Shown here: piece after piece, positions 1-9,847 of the stretch
Layout of the letters: the number at the start of each line of letters is the position of its first letter
How positions within the stretch are numbered: position 1 is the stretch's first letter
Origin: Trinickia terrae
GTDB lineage: Bacteria; Pseudomonadota; Gammaproteobacteria; Burkholderiales; Burkholderiaceae
Length of the DNA: 64,000 bases
Reading direction: 5' to 3'
NCBI RefSeq assembly: GCF_005144415.1
Contig: NZ_SWJE01000008.1
Span: forward strand, 124,001 to 188,000
The notes under the pieces: generated by a model
What the model saw: only the letters and a program-made list of their open reading frames with translations
What the model was told of the DNA's origin: nothing
The model's database searches: none
Position numbers and translations under genes: made by a program

Positions 1-315
1 GTCGACATCGTGTTCGTCACCGACGAAGCGATGCTTGCGCGAATCGCGGAGCTGCCGGCGTCGAAATGGTTTGCCGGACGCGCCGATCTGGTCAGCACGT
101 TTCCGAAGAGTCTGCGCTACCGGAGCTGGGAATTCGTGCCCGGCACGCATCTCACCGTTTCCGGCGACACCTTCGATCGTCCGCGCGTGGCAGCGGCCTT
201 CATCTTTGCCAACTATGCCGGTCCCGGCGCATACCGCGTGCGGATCGAACAATTCAGCGGCCGGCTTGCCGTGCAGCTCGACGACAACACGTTTTCCGTT
301 TCGGCCGTGAAATGA
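1..315 (+). CDS. TssJ-like T6SS protein, C-terminal part only
   Basis: The reading frame is open from the first base and ends 102 bp before tssK, so only about 104 C-terminal residues are visible and the signal peptide or lipobox, if any, lies outside the window. The frame contains a WF-x-G-R stretch, an aromatic-E-x-x-PG motif and a FANY segment near the end, arranged like the beta-rich SciN/TssJ outer-membrane lipoproteins that anchor TssM in the T6SS membrane complex. A place directly upstream of tssK-tssL-tssM is where tssJ usually sits. The assignment rests more on position than on a diagnostic motif; another T6SS accessory protein is possible. Confidence 0.5.
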   Translation, partial: VDIVFVTDEAMLARIAELPASKWFAGRADLVSTFPKSLRYRSWEFVPGTHLTVSGDTFDRPRVAAAFIFANYAGPGAYRVRIEQFSGRLAVQLDDNTFSVSAVK

Positions 316-417
316 ACCTGAACCTATGTCAGCGCTTTATCGATCCCAGCGATTCCGCGGCGGCGCGCGAGCGCGCTGCGTTGCCGCGCGCGTCCTCTTC
401 TCTGCGGAGCAGCAGCC

Positions 418-1749
418 ATGAGTGAAGGCGTCCAACCGGTCGTCGACCGGGTCGAATGGTTCGAGGGCATGCTGCTCGCCCCGCAGCATTTCCAGTTGAT
501 GAATGCGCGCGTCGATTCGCTCGTGGCATGGCAGACGCTGGCTGCCGCGCCGTTCAGCTGGGGCGTGCGCCGTCTGGTCTTCGACCAGGGGCTGCTGCCG
601 GCCGGCGTGCTGCGCGTGCTGGCGCTCGACGCGATCATGCCCGACGGCACGGCCGTATCGTATTCGGCGGAGTCGAGCCAGCACGGACGGCTCGAGCTGT
701 CGCTCGAGCCGTTTGCCGAGCAACTGGCGAACGGGCCGATCGATTTCTATCTGACGCTCCCCGTCGCCGCATCGGTGCGTCACGACGGCGAGATACGCCG
801 TTTCCGTTCGACGGCCGGCGTGCCGGTCGCCGACGAAGTGTCGCAGGCGCCGCCTGCCGATATCCCGCGCCTCATTCCCGACCTTGCGCTCGCATCGGGC
901 GGACTGCCGTCGGCGATGTATGTCTCGCTGCGGCTCGGCTCGGTGTATCGGGACAACGAGGTGGTGCGGCTGGGCGAGCGCTTGCCGCCTCTGCTCGAAA
1001 TCGCCCGCGACAACCCGCTATGGACCACCGTTTCCGCGCTGCTCGGGCAATTGCGCGGCAAGGCGGCATTCGTGGCAAGACAGACCGCGATTCCGTCGTC
1101 GAAAACCGAAGACCGGCTCACGCAGCTCGAACTGAAGGACCGGTTGCGCAGCCTGCTGACCGCGCTGCCGCTTGCCGAAGCGGTACTGCGGACCCCGCAC
1201 CTGCATCCTCTCGCGCTGTACCTGGCGCTCGCCTCGCTAAGCGGCTCGCTGAGCATGCTGATGCCGGCCGGCCTTGCGCCCGTGCCGCCCGACTATGACC
1301 ACGCCGATCCCCTCGCCGTATTCACGCCGCTGCTGCGGGCATTGCGCGATGCGATCTCCGAGGTGAGCGAAGGCTACCGCGAGCGCAAATTCGAATTCCG
1401 CCACGGCGCGTTCGAGATCGCCTTGCAGCCGGAGTGGGTGGGCGAGCGGCTGGTGGTCGGGCTGCGCGGTCAGTCCGACCGCGACCTGCGGGCGTGGATG
1501 GATGGCGCGACCGTGGGTTCGCAATCGGTCTATCCGTCGCTGCGCAGCCGTCGAGTGCTCGGGGCGCAGCGGCGCGTCGTCGATCACGCGGAGGAGCTGG
1601 GCCTGCGCTCCGGGTCCGGCTATCTGCTGTTCGAGATCGAGGCGGATGCCGTGCTCGTGCGCGCCAGTGAAACGCTCGTCATCGGCAATCTGAACGAGAG
1701 TGCGAGCGTGCAGCGGCCGCAGGAAATGCTGCTGTTCGTGAAAGGTTGA
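418..1749 (+). CDS. tssK: Type VI secretion baseplate protein TssK
   Basis: A 443-residue protein with the TssK (VasE/ImpJ) signature near its start: V-x-W-x-EGMLL-x-PQHFQ at about residues 12-26. In the family TssK is a trimeric cytoplasmic adaptor that links the T6SS baseplate to the TssJLM membrane complex through TssL. Length is normal for the family, and the last 120 residues resemble the TssL/TssM-binding head domain. It is followed after 24 bp by tssL in the same direction, as in most T6SS clusters. The ATG is chosen because the conserved V-W-E-G motif begins soon after it and no conserved sequence is seen upstream. Confidence 0.93.
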   Translation: MSEGVQPVVDRVEWFEGMLLAPQHFQLMNARVDSLVAWQTLAAAPFSWGVRRLVFDQGLLPAGVLRVLALDAIMPDGTAVSYSAESSQHGRLELSLEPFAEQLANGPIDFYLTLPVAASVRHDGEIRRFRSTAGVPVADEVSQAPPADIPRLIPDLALASGGLPSAMYVSLRLGSVYRDNEVVRLGERLPPLLEIARDNPLWTTVSALLGQLRGKAAFVARQTAIPSSKTEDRLTQLELKDRLRSLLTALPLAEAVLRTPHLHPLALYLALASLSGSLSMLMPAGLAPVPPDYDHADPLAVFTPLLRALRDAISEVSEGYRERKFEFRHGAFEIALQPEWVGERLVVGLRGQSDRDLRAWMDGATVGSQSVYPSLRSRRVLGAQRRVVDHAEELGLRSGSGYLLFEIEADAVLVRASETLVIGNLNESASVQRPQEMLLFVKG

Positions 1750-1773
1750 ACGTCAAGGAAAAACAGGCCGAAC

Positions 1774-2526
1774 ATGGCACGCAACGCATTTGAACTTGAA
1801 GAGAACGACATCGTCATGGTGCAGTTTCGCCTCTTTGTCGATGAACTGATGCGAGCGCAACGGCGCTTTTCGGAGGAGCCCGACGCGACGCCGGAACTCG
1901 CGGCCCAGCGGGTCAGCCGCCACCTGCTGAATCTGCTGGAAATCCAGACCTTGCAGTCCCGGCGTGACAGCACGCGTTTCGATATCGAGAACCTCGCCGA
2001 CGCACGCTATCTGAAGGCCGTGCTCGCCGACGAACTGCTGCTCAACACGCCGTGGATCGGCCGCGAATGCTGGACGGCCTGTCTGCTCGAATCGGCACTG
2101 TATCGAACGAATGACGCCGGCGACCTCGTGTTCCGCAAGATCGAGCAGCTTCTGTCGGATCGCGAGCCGTCGCGCCGCGACATCGCGCGGCTTTTTCTCT
2201 TCGCGCTTGCGATGGGTTTTCAGGGGCGTTTTCGCGGCGCGAACGCGAGCGCGCAGTTGCGCAGCTACCGCGAGGAGCTCTACGAATTCGTCTATCAACG
2301 GCGAGCCGACCTGGGCGGGCGCGACCGTCTGCTGGCCGAAGCCGCCTACGTCAATACGATCTCGCACATCGCGCCGCGCAAGCTGCCTGCCGTGAGCCGC
2401 TGGACCATGATGGCCCTGCTCGCGGCCGTCGCGCTGCTCGCTGTTTCGGAGCTCCTGTGGCTTTGGCAGTCGTGGCCGGTGCGCCAGGCGCTTCACGGCG
2501 ACAGCGTGGAAAGGGTGAGCTCATGA
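1774..2526 (+). CDS. tssL: Type VI secretion membrane protein TssL (DotU/IcmH family)
   Basis: A 250-residue DotU-family protein: a helical cytoplasmic domain (about residues 10-205) followed by one C-terminal membrane helix (about residues 211-230, rich in L, A and W) and a short periplasmic tail. It lacks the OmpA-like peptidoglycan-binding extension found in some TssL proteins, so it is the short form. TssL, TssM and TssJ form the envelope-spanning complex that docks the baseplate. The ATG has a purine-rich AAGGAAA upstream. It lies between tssK and tssM, 37 bp before the tssM start, clearly one operon. Confidence 0.92.
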   Translation: MARNAFELEENDIVMVQFRLFVDELMRAQRRFSEEPDATPELAAQRVSRHLLNLLEIQTLQSRRDSTRFDIENLADARYLKAVLADELLLNTPWIGRECWTACLLESALYRTNDAGDLVFRKIEQLLSDREPSRRDIARLFLFALAMGFQGRFRGANASAQLRSYREELYEFVYQRRADLGGRDRLLAEAAYVNTISHIAPRKLPAVSRWTMMALLAAVALLAVSELLWLWQSWPVRQALHGDSVERVSS

Positions 2527-2563
2527 GCCCGATGCGCACATTGAAACCCGCTGGAGTTCGCGC

Positions 2564-5500
2564 ATGCTGACGAGCGACCTGTTCCTGCTCTCGCTGGCCG
2601 TTCTCATCGTCGTCGTCTGCACGGTGCTGGGCGTCGTCGTGTATTTCGCCGCGCACGGCGCGCAGAACAAGGCGGCGGGCGATCGCAAGATCGTCCGGAT
2701 GCGCGCCGATTCGTTGCGCAACGCGTTTCGCCAGGCCGTGGAGCTGGTCGAGGGCAATATCGCGTCGCGGGCCGAGCGCTACAACGTGCCGTGGATTCTC
2801 GTGCTGAACGAAGGCGACGACCCGCGTCCGCTGCCGATCGCGCAGTCCGGCGTGGCGAGCGTGATGAGCTCGGAGGCAGCCGCGCCGGCCGCGACTCAGG
2901 GCATTGCATGGCAGTTCTTCGATCGCGGCATCGTGATCGACATCAAGGCGTCCTACCTGGGCTCACCCGACGAAGACACCGGTGAAAAGCCCTGGGACGA
3001 ATTCCTGAGCCTGTGCCGCAACTATCGGCCGCAGCGGCCGTTCGATTCCGTAGTGGTGACGGTCCCCGCTGCGATGCTGCTGGCTGAAGACACCGATGCG
3101 AGACTCGAGCTCGTGCGGCACGCGAAGCTCGCGCATCGGCGCCTGTGGCTCGCGCAGAACCGCTTCGCCATGCGCTTCGCCCTGTACGTCGTCGTGACAG
3201 GGTGCGAATCGCTGGCCGGCTTCCCGTCGTTTGCGCGGGCCTTGCCCGAGCCGCTGCGCGCCAGCATGCTCGGTTGGTCTTCGCCGTACGACCTGTCGGT
3301 GACCTACCAGGCGAACTGGGTCGAAACCGCGATGACGAGCATCGAACGCGCCGTGTCCGATGCGAGCGCCGAGCTTTTCACGCTCGATACAGGCCATCTC
3401 GACGCACGCGAAATTCTCTTGCTGCCCGCACGCATCGACGCCATCCGGTCACAGTTGCAGCTCTACGTCGACGAACTGCTGCGGCCGAGTGCGTACCATG
3501 AACCGTTTTTCTTCCGGGGCATTTACCTGACGGGCGATACCGGCGAAATCGGCGGCGCGGGCGTCGACGAGAACATGCCGGCCGGCGTTGCCGCGATGGA
3601 GGCAGGCTCCGATCCCTATGGCCGCGGCGCGGAGCCCTATCTGGCCGGCGGGGCAGAGGAGGGTGCGGATCCCGCCGATCCGGAAACCGCTGCGCACCCG
3701 GCGCCGGGCGAAGCCGCTCGCCCGCGCGAGGGCGGCTCGCTGGTCGGCGACCTGATGCTGCAGCCGGCCTTCCTGCGCGACCTGTTCGAAAAGAAGATCT
3801 TCCTCGAATATGGTCTGACCCGGCCGTCGCGCTCGCAGCATCTCGCGCGGCCGCTCGTCAATCGCACGCTGCACTGGGGCACGCTCACGCTGCTCGGCGG
3901 CTGGGGCATCGGGCTCGCCGTCGCAACGGTGCAGTTGAACCATCGCCATGCCGCGCTCGTGGCAGCCCTCGATGACCTGCAAAAGAACGCGCAGGAACGT
4001 GCTTTAGCCGAGCGCGGCGGCCAGCAGCTGCCCGCCGACTGGTATCGAAGCAAGGCGCTTGCGCTGATCGGCGTGAACGACCGGCTGCATGCCGGCATGG
4101 ACTGGACGATCTTCATGCCCGGCTCGTGGAACGTCGTCGACGATCTCGACGAGCGCGTCCGGCAGCGCTTCGAGCGCGAATTCGGCGAGATCGTCGTGAC
4201 GGCGCTCGAGCGCGAGATGCTCGAACGCGTCGGAACGCTCACGGGTATCGCACGCGATCCGGGCACCGGCCAACTGATCGTCGGCGACGATTGCGCGACG
4301 CCCGCGGCGGCGAGTGCCGATGCGCGCGGCGCGGATACGCTTGCCGTCGAGGATGCGCCTGCGATGCGCGCGCTGCAGCGTTATGTCGGCGAGGTCGATA
4401 GGCTGGACGCGGCGCTGCAGGCCATGCAGCGGCTGCAGCGGCCATCGGCGGACAATGCCGATGCCCTTCGCCTCGCCGTGCGCTATGCATTCGGTGCGGA
4501 GCTGCAGGGCAACCTCGCGGGGAGTCTGCCGTACTTCTATCGCGATCCGAACCGTAGCGACGCATACGCCGCCGACGGCGCGGGCGGCGTCAATCTTCCC
4601 ATCGTTCAGCAGGCGTTGCGCTGCACGTTCGACAAGGGCGCACAGCAGCTCGACGAGGCGATCTTCGCGGGCAATCCGCTGTTGAATGCCGAGCGCGCGG
4701 TCGTGAGCCATCTCGGCGATCTGTCGGTGAACGACAACAAAGCGGCGGACTTTACCCAGCTTACCGGCGACTACCGCGCAATCGCGGCCGGCATCGGCGC
4801 GCAGCAGGATCTGCTGGCTTCGGGCAAGGGCGGATGGATGAGGCGGACACAGTTCGTTCCCGGCTCGGCCTACGACCGCACGTTAGCGCGCGCGGCGCAG
4901 AGCCGCCTGCTCGGCCCCGACCTCGTTGCGCGGGTGCAGGCGCGCTCCGGCAATGCCTACCAGGCGTTCAAGAGCGAGCTGGCGTTGCACTTCGGAGGCG
5001 CCGATGCAGGCATCGTGTGGGTCGACAAGGAGGCGCGCTACGCGATCTCGCCGGCGCGGCTCGCACTGCGCGACGGTCTGTTGAGGCTGCTGGGCCAGCC
5101 GTTCATGGTCGCGCCGCGCGACCTCCCGTTGCCGTCGATACCTGAAGGCTCGACCATTGCGTGGGACCTGCCCCAGCTCGATCAGGCCCTGGCCTTGGGC
5201 GAGGCGCGCAAGCGCTTTCTGGCGGAAGGCCTGAACGCGTTTCCCGACACGCTGCGTCCCGTCGTGGAACAGGCGCTCGATGTGCAGTTCGCCCGTCTCA
5301 TGTTCGATCAGGTGGTGGCGGCGGCTGCCGTGCCGCCGGTGCAAGGCGGGCCGGACGACGCGGCGTTCGATGCCGCGCGCAGCCGTCTCGTGAAGATACG
5401 CGCGGCGCTGGCCGACATGGACGCGGCGGCGCAGGCCGCGGATCTCGACGCGTTGCTGTCGCGCGATGCCATGGAGCACCTGCGCCTCGTCGACGATGCG

Positions 5501-6787
5501 CTGATGCATGCCGAGCTGTATGCGACCAGGCCGGCAGGCGCCATGTCGAGCGGCGGCGCCAATGCGTCCGTGCTCGCCGCATTCGGGATCGCCGACTCGG
5601 CGCAGCTGGGCATCTATCTCGACCAGCAGGCGGCACGGGCCGCGACGCTCGGCAAACAGGCGACGGTCTATCTCTCTGCGCTCGGCGCGGCCGATGCGGC
5701 ATCTCCGCTGGCGCAGCGCTGGCAGGCGATCGAACTCGACCTGGGGCGCTACCAGCTCAAGAATCCGAACAGCAGTCTGCTGATGCTGGAGCAGTTCGTG
5801 CAGACGGTGGCGGGCGATGCCCGTGGCGGCGACTGTATCGGGCGGTTCCCGCCGCGGCCGTCCGCCGGGGGCGCGGGCGATTATTTCACCACGGTGCACA
5901 TGCGTCTGTACGACGGCCTGCTCGCGCGTTGCGGCCAGAGCTATAACGCCGAACTGCGCCAGCAATGGGACGCTTTCGCGTCGGCGTTCAACCAGTCCGT
6001 CGCGGGGCGCCAGCCGTTCGGTGTTTCCGCGCGGCTCACAGGTCGAGCCGGTGCGGGAAATGCGGGCAGCGCGGAAACCATATCGGCGGACTTCGCCGAA
6101 CTCGGGCAGACGCTGCGGCAATACGAGCGCGCTGCCCGAATCTTGCAGCAGGCGCGCAACGTTGCCGCCGAGCGGGGCGTCGGCGGCAGCGCGGCCGTGC
6201 GTCAATTCGCCGACCGGTTCGACCCGGTGGCTGCGCTTCTCGCGCCGCTGTATCCGGCAAACGACGGGGCGCCGACGGGCTATGACGTGCGCGTCGATTT
6301 CCGCGCGAACCGGACGGGCGAGATCGCGGCCAATCAGGTGATCGACTGGACGCTCAAAGTCGGCGCGCAAAGCGTATCGATGAGCGACGCATCGAGCACG
6401 CTGCACTGGGAGTACGGCATGCCCGTCACGCTGGTGCTGCGCTTCGCGAAGGACTCCCCGGTTACGGCGCTCAACGACCCGGGGCAGCGTGCGTTCTCGA
6501 CCGATGGCCGCACCTTGACGTGGCAATTCGCCGACCCGTGGTCGCTCTTTTCGTTCGTCTCGCAGCAGCGCGTTGCCGACGCGTCCGCGCGCGAACGCGC
6601 GCCGGGACCGCTGCTCAAGTTCGATTTCCCGCTGGGCACGGTGAACGCCGCGGATCTCGCGCTGCTGCCGAAACAGGCGCACGGCCAGGTGTTCGTCAGG
6701 CTCACGTTGAGCGCGCCCGGCAGCAAGACGCCACTGCCCTGGCCCGGCAGCTTCCCGACATCCGCTCCCGAATGGAATGCACTATGA
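2564..6787 (+). CDS. tssM: Type VI secretion inner-membrane protein TssM (IcmF family), P-loop absent
   Basis: A 1407-residue IcmF/VasK-family protein. One N-terminal membrane helix (about residues 7-30) is followed by a cytoplasmic domain. A second helix lies at about residues 439-456, then a long periplasmic region and the beta-rich C-terminal IcmF_C part that contacts TssJ. Where many TssM proteins carry a Walker A motif after a PW-[YI] stretch, this protein reads PWILVLNEGDD and no G-x4-GK-[ST] is present, so nucleotide binding is unlikely. Walker-less TssM proteins are known in working systems. Only one N-terminal helix is evident where two are usual. Its stop overlaps the next gene's start in an ATGA. 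Confidence 0.92.
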   Translation: MLTSDLFLLSLAVLIVVVCTVLGVVVYFAAHGAQNKAAGDRKIVRMRADSLRNAFRQAVELVEGNIASRAERYNVPWILVLNEGDDPRPLPIAQSGVASVMSSEAAAPAATQGIAWQFFDRGIVIDIKASYLGSPDEDTGEKPWDEFLSLCRNYRPQRPFDSVVVTVPAAMLLAEDTDARLELVRHAKLAHRRLWLAQNRFAMRFALYVVVTGCESLAGFPSFARALPEPLRASMLGWSSPYDLSVTYQANWVETAMTSIERAVSDASAELFTLDTGHLDAREILLLPARIDAIRSQLQLYVDELLRPSAYHEPFFFRGIYLTGDTGEIGGAGVDENMPAGVAAMEAGSDPYGRGAEPYLAGGAEEGADPADPETAAHPAPGEAARPREGGSLVGDLMLQPAFLRDLFEKKIFLEYGLTRPSRSQHLARPLVNRTLHWGTLTLLGGWGIGLAVATVQLNHRHAALVAALDDLQKNAQERALAERGGQQLPADWYRSKALALIGVNDRLHAGMDWTIFMPGSWNVVDDLDERVRQRFEREFGEIVVTALEREMLERVGTLTGIARDPGTGQLIVGDDCATPAAASADARGADTLAVEDAPAMRALQRYVGEVDRLDAALQAMQRLQRPSADNADALRLAVRYAFGAELQGNLAGSLPYFYRDPNRSDAYAADGAGGVNLPIVQQALRCTFDKGAQQLDEAIFAGNPLLNAERAVVSHLGDLSVNDNKAADFTQLTGDYRAIAAGIGAQQDLLASGKGGWMRRTQFVPGSAYDRTLARAAQSRLLGPDLVARVQARSGNAYQAFKSELALHFGGADAGIVWVDKEARYAISPARLALRDGLLRLLGQPFMVAPRDLPLPSIPEGSTIAWDLPQLDQALALGEARKRFLAEGLNAFPDTLRPVVEQALDVQFARLMFDQVVAAAAVPPVQGGPDDAAFDAARSRLVKIRAALADMDAAAQAADLDALLSRDAMEHLRLVDDALMHAELYATRPAGAMSSGGANASVLAAFGIADSAQLGIYLDQQAARAATLGKQATVYLSALGAADAASPLAQRWQAIELDLGRYQLKNPNSSLLMLEQFVQTVAGDARGGDCIGRFPPRPSAGGAGDYFTTVHMRLYDGLLARCGQSYNAELRQQWDAFASAFNQSVAGRQPFGVSARLTGRAGAGNAGSAETISADFAELGQTLRQYERAARILQQARNVAAERGVGGSAAVRQFADRFDPVAALLAPLYPANDGAPTGYDVRVDFRANRTGEIAANQVIDWTLKVGAQSVSMSDASSTLHWEYGMPVTLVLRFAKDSPVTALNDPGQRAFSTDGRTLTWQFADPWSLFSFVSQQRVADASARERAPGPLLKFDFPLGTVNAADLALLPKQAHGQVFVRLTLSAPGSKTPLPWPGSFPTSAPEWNAL

Positions 6788-7920
6788 GCACACCGTATTC
6801 GCTGGATACCCAGCCGGACTTCACCGTCGACGCTGAGAGCTATCTCGCGGCATTGCCCGATGGCGACGGCGCGGGTGAGTCGCTGCGCGGCGATGCGCTT
6901 TACGCGCGGATCCGCGCGGCGCGGCACGAGGACGATGCCTCGCTGCCGATGGGCGATTGGGAACGCCCGCTTGCAAGAGCGGACTGGAAGACCGTCGCTG
7001 CGCTGAGCGGCGACGCGCTGCAAACGCGAAGCAAGGATTTTCAGCTTGCCGCGTGGCTGTGCGAGGCGTGGACGCATTTGCATCATGTCGACGGTTTCGT
7101 GGCCGGTGTCGAGGTGATGACGGGACTCGTCGAGCGCTATTGGGAAACAGCCTGGCCGCAACTCGAGGACGGCGACGCCGAAGTGCGGGCAGCGCCGTTC
7201 GCGTGGTTCGCCAGGAACAGCGCACAGGTGCTGTCGCTGCATGTGCCGCTGATGCAGATCGATGTGCCCGACGACCTGCCCGCGCTCAATCTCGAAGCGT
7301 TCCAGCGGCTTGCCGCGGCGCCCGCCGGCGACGGCGACGGCGGCGGCGCGGTGACTCGCGAGCTGATCGATCTGCACGTGATGCGCGGCGACAACCTCGC
7401 CGCACTGGCTCGATTGCAAGAGCGCGCGGGCGCTGCAAGGGAAGCCTGGGAGCGGATGTCCCAGCTCGTCGATATTCGGCTCGGTGACTATGCGCCGAGT
7501 TTCAACGGCGTCGCGGAAGTGCTGACGCGGCTTTCGCGGGCGGCCACCAGCCTGATCGGCGGGCGGGCGGTGCATGTGCCGCCGGCGGTCGAGGCGCGGG
7601 ACGAGGCGCATGGCGAGGAGGTGTCTGGCGAAGACGCGCAGGCAGCGTATGTGCCGATGCAGCCGCATTCGGCCTCGCACACGACTGCAGGGACGCTCCC
7701 GCACAGCATCGTCGACCTGATCACCGATCGCTCGCATGCCTACCGGCTGCTCGCCGACGTTACGCGTTATCTACGGCGTCAGGAGCCGCACAGCCCGACC
7801 TCGTATCTGCTCGAACGGGCGATTTCGTGGGAAAGCATGAGTCCGGCGGACTTGATGCGCGACATCGTGCAACCGGATGGCAGTGTCGAGCGCTATTTCC
7901 TGATGCTGGGGCTCGAGTGA
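6784..7920 (+). CDS. tssA: TssA-like T6SS protein (ImpA N-terminal domain)
   Basis: A 378-residue protein whose first 140 residues match the ImpA_N domain pattern of TssA proteins: a region with DWE/W segments, then a Q-x-R-S-K-D-x-Q-x-A-x-W-L-x-E-A-W motif at about residues 79-97 and a further Y-W-E-x-x-W-P motif. TssA proteins act with the baseplate and tail in sheath assembly. The start is the ATG that overlaps the tssM stop (ATGA), since no conserved sequence precedes it. The middle has a charged, low-complexity linker (about residues 260-300), and the C-terminal part is helical. Which TssA subfamily it belongs to cannot be judged by eye. Confidence 0.82.
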   Translation: MSTPYSLDTQPDFTVDAESYLAALPDGDGAGESLRGDALYARIRAARHEDDASLPMGDWERPLARADWKTVAALSGDALQTRSKDFQLAAWLCEAWTHLHHVDGFVAGVEVMTGLVERYWETAWPQLEDGDAEVRAAPFAWFARNSAQVLSLHVPLMQIDVPDDLPALNLEAFQRLAAAPAGDGDGGGAVTRELIDLHVMRGDNLAALARLQERAGAAREAWERMSQLVDIRLGDYAPSFNGVAEVLTRLSRAATSLIGGRAVHVPPAVEARDEAHGEEVSGEDAQAAYVPMQPHSASHTTAGTLPHSIVDLITDRSHAYRLLADVTRYLRRQEPHSPTSYLLERAISWESMSPADLMRDIVQPDGSVERYFLMLGLE

Positions 7921-8008
7921 CGGCAGTGTGTGCGAGACGCGGCCGTGACGCCGTTGCGGGCCAGGTCTCCTGTTTTCCAATCTGCACAACTCTCTTGTTG
8001 GAGATGTC

Positions 8009-9799
8009 ATGTTTCTTGAACCCATCGTAGCGAAGCGGGCGGCCAGGCTGATGATGCGCGACGCTGTCGAATCCGTGTCGAAAGAGCATACGGGGCTCAC
8101 CAAACACTTTTTGTCCAACAAGGCGAAGACGTTCATCGCAAAGTGGAGCACGGAAAGCAAGGTCAGCATGGGAACCGGCGTGGCTGTCGCGGTCAGCGTG
8201 ACCGTTGCCGGCGCCTTGACGGGCGGCATCGCGATTCCTGTGCTGATCGGGCTCGCGGCGGGCACCTACGCGCTCAGGAACGCCATCGAATTGATCGGTG
8301 CGGATCATCGGCGTGCGAACCGCAACTGGCTGAAGCGGTTCCCCAGTGCGACGCCGAAGCTGGAGTCCGAGGTGGGCGTCTTCCTGACCGTGGAAGCCAG
8401 CGATGCGCTGCGACGGGCGGTCGATCACTTCCGCATGATGAAAACGATCGACCAGGAAGTCAAAGATGCAGCCGGCTCCGATTTCTGGAACTGCGAAGAA
8501 GCGATCAACTACGCCAAGGCGGTGTCGAGGTTTATCCATCACAGCGACAAGGTACGCAACTACACGCTGCCTGTGCTCGACCTGCTGATCTTCTATCTCG
8601 ATTCGTACGCGAAGCTCACCGAGAACTGGGCTCTGTTGGAGCCGAACATCAGCGCGGCCTTGCAGCTCTGGTTCGAGCAGCACAGCCATGCAAGCTGTTG
8701 CCCCGGCGGCGGCGACAAGGACGTGTGCTATGCGCCGCCCGCTGCCGATCCCAATGGCGGCATGCCCGCAAAGCGGCACGCCGAGGCGACCTCTATGTTG
8801 CAGGCGGGCTTCGAACCCGCTTCCCCGCCGTCGGACATACCGGGCGCCGTGAAGATCGGCGAATTGCTCGAAGGCATGAAGGCAGCTCGCGACAAGATCG
8901 TCGCGGGCATGCACGCGTCCGATAGCGCCACCTGGAACTACAGCGCGGAACGCCTTGTCATGACGACCCGCGCCAGGTCAGGAGCGCCTGTCGCCGACCA
9001 CGGGCACAAACGACGTCTGGACGCGTTGCTCGACGCCGTGTGGCGGCAGGTGGACCGCCCCGGCTATTTTGCGCGGGCCACACGGCGCGCCGGGCATTGG
9101 TATACGCGGACGACGAGTAGCGAGAAAGTCGGAGCGGCGATCGGCGAAGCGCTGGCTGTCGGCTCGATCTTTTTGCCGTTCATCGGCGAGGCCAACGAAC
9201 TGACCAAGCTGGGGCAGAGCGCCATCTCGGGCAGCACGACCGCCGCGGTGCTGATTGGCGACAAGGTGGGGCTCAATCTGCTGAAGGGCGCGGACGGTAC
9301 CGCCATCAAGTGCAGCCTGATCGATCAAAAGCTCGTCGAGTGGCACGCGACGGCCGAAATCCGGGCGGCCGGCTCGGGTGTGGAAAAACTGATGTCCAAG
9401 CTGATGCTGCATTTCAAGAAAGCCGCGGAAGCCGTGAAGGCGCTCGACGAATCGTCGCGCTTCATCTCGTCGTGCAACGACGCCATGGCCCTGTCCACCA
9501 AGGTTGCGGAAATCGTGTCCCAGATGGAGAAAGTGAGTCGCTATGCGGGGCCATGTATCGGCATTGCCGATGTGCTGTGCAAGCACTGCCATGACTGGTC
9601 GGCAGTGGAGTGGGAGATGTGGCGGGATATGGAATACAGCGTCCTCGATTGGCTGCGCGACGATGCCGCGCATGAGCACTGCCGGGTTGGCCGCACGAAG
9701 TGCTACGGCGCGAAACATCACTACGCGGGGGGGAATTTCCTTGGGCGCGGCGGCACGTGGGTGCATATCACGAACGATCCGCATAATCCGATCACTTAA
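8009..9799 (+). CDS. Unknown protein at the end of the T6SS operon, possible effector or cargo
   Basis: A 596-residue protein of unknown family. It has a long hydrophobic, glycine/alanine/valine-rich stretch at about residues 55-88, which could be one or two membrane helices. A second hydrophobic region lies near residues 373-425, and a Cys-Cys-Pro-Gly-rich segment around residue 230. A GGAG ribosome site lies just before the ATG. It starts 88 bp after the TssA-like gene and is followed 48 bp later by a metallopeptidase-like gene, so it sits where T6SS effectors and their partners are often found. The membrane-seeking segments would fit a pore-forming or translocation role, but this is inference. 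A scrap of a second copy occurs at 13385-13489. Confidence 0.75.
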   Translation: MFLEPIVAKRAARLMMRDAVESVSKEHTGLTKHFLSNKAKTFIAKWSTESKVSMGTGVAVAVSVTVAGALTGGIAIPVLIGLAAGTYALRNAIELIGADHRRANRNWLKRFPSATPKLESEVGVFLTVEASDALRRAVDHFRMMKTIDQEVKDAAGSDFWNCEEAINYAKAVSRFIHHSDKVRNYTLPVLDLLIFYLDSYAKLTENWALLEPNISAALQLWFEQHSHASCCPGGGDKDVCYAPPAADPNGGMPAKRHAEATSMLQAGFEPASPPSDIPGAVKIGELLEGMKAARDKIVAGMHASDSATWNYSAERLVMTTRARSGAPVADHGHKRRLDALLDAVWRQVDRPGYFARATRRAGHWYTRTTSSEKVGAAIGEALAVGSIFLPFIGEANELTKLGQSAISGSTTAAVLIGDKVGLNLLKGADGTAIKCSLIDQKLVEWHATAEIRAAGSGVEKLMSKLMLHFKKAAEAVKALDESSRFISSCNDAMALSTKVAEIVSQMEKVSRYAGPCIGIADVLCKHCHDWSAVEWEMWRDMEYSVLDWLRDDAAHEHCRVGRTKCYGAKHHYAGGNFLGRGGTWVHITNDPHNPIT

Positions 9800-9847
9800 C
9801 GGAAGAGACTTGCTCGCGGATGGTTGATCTTGGTGAGGAGTGGATAA

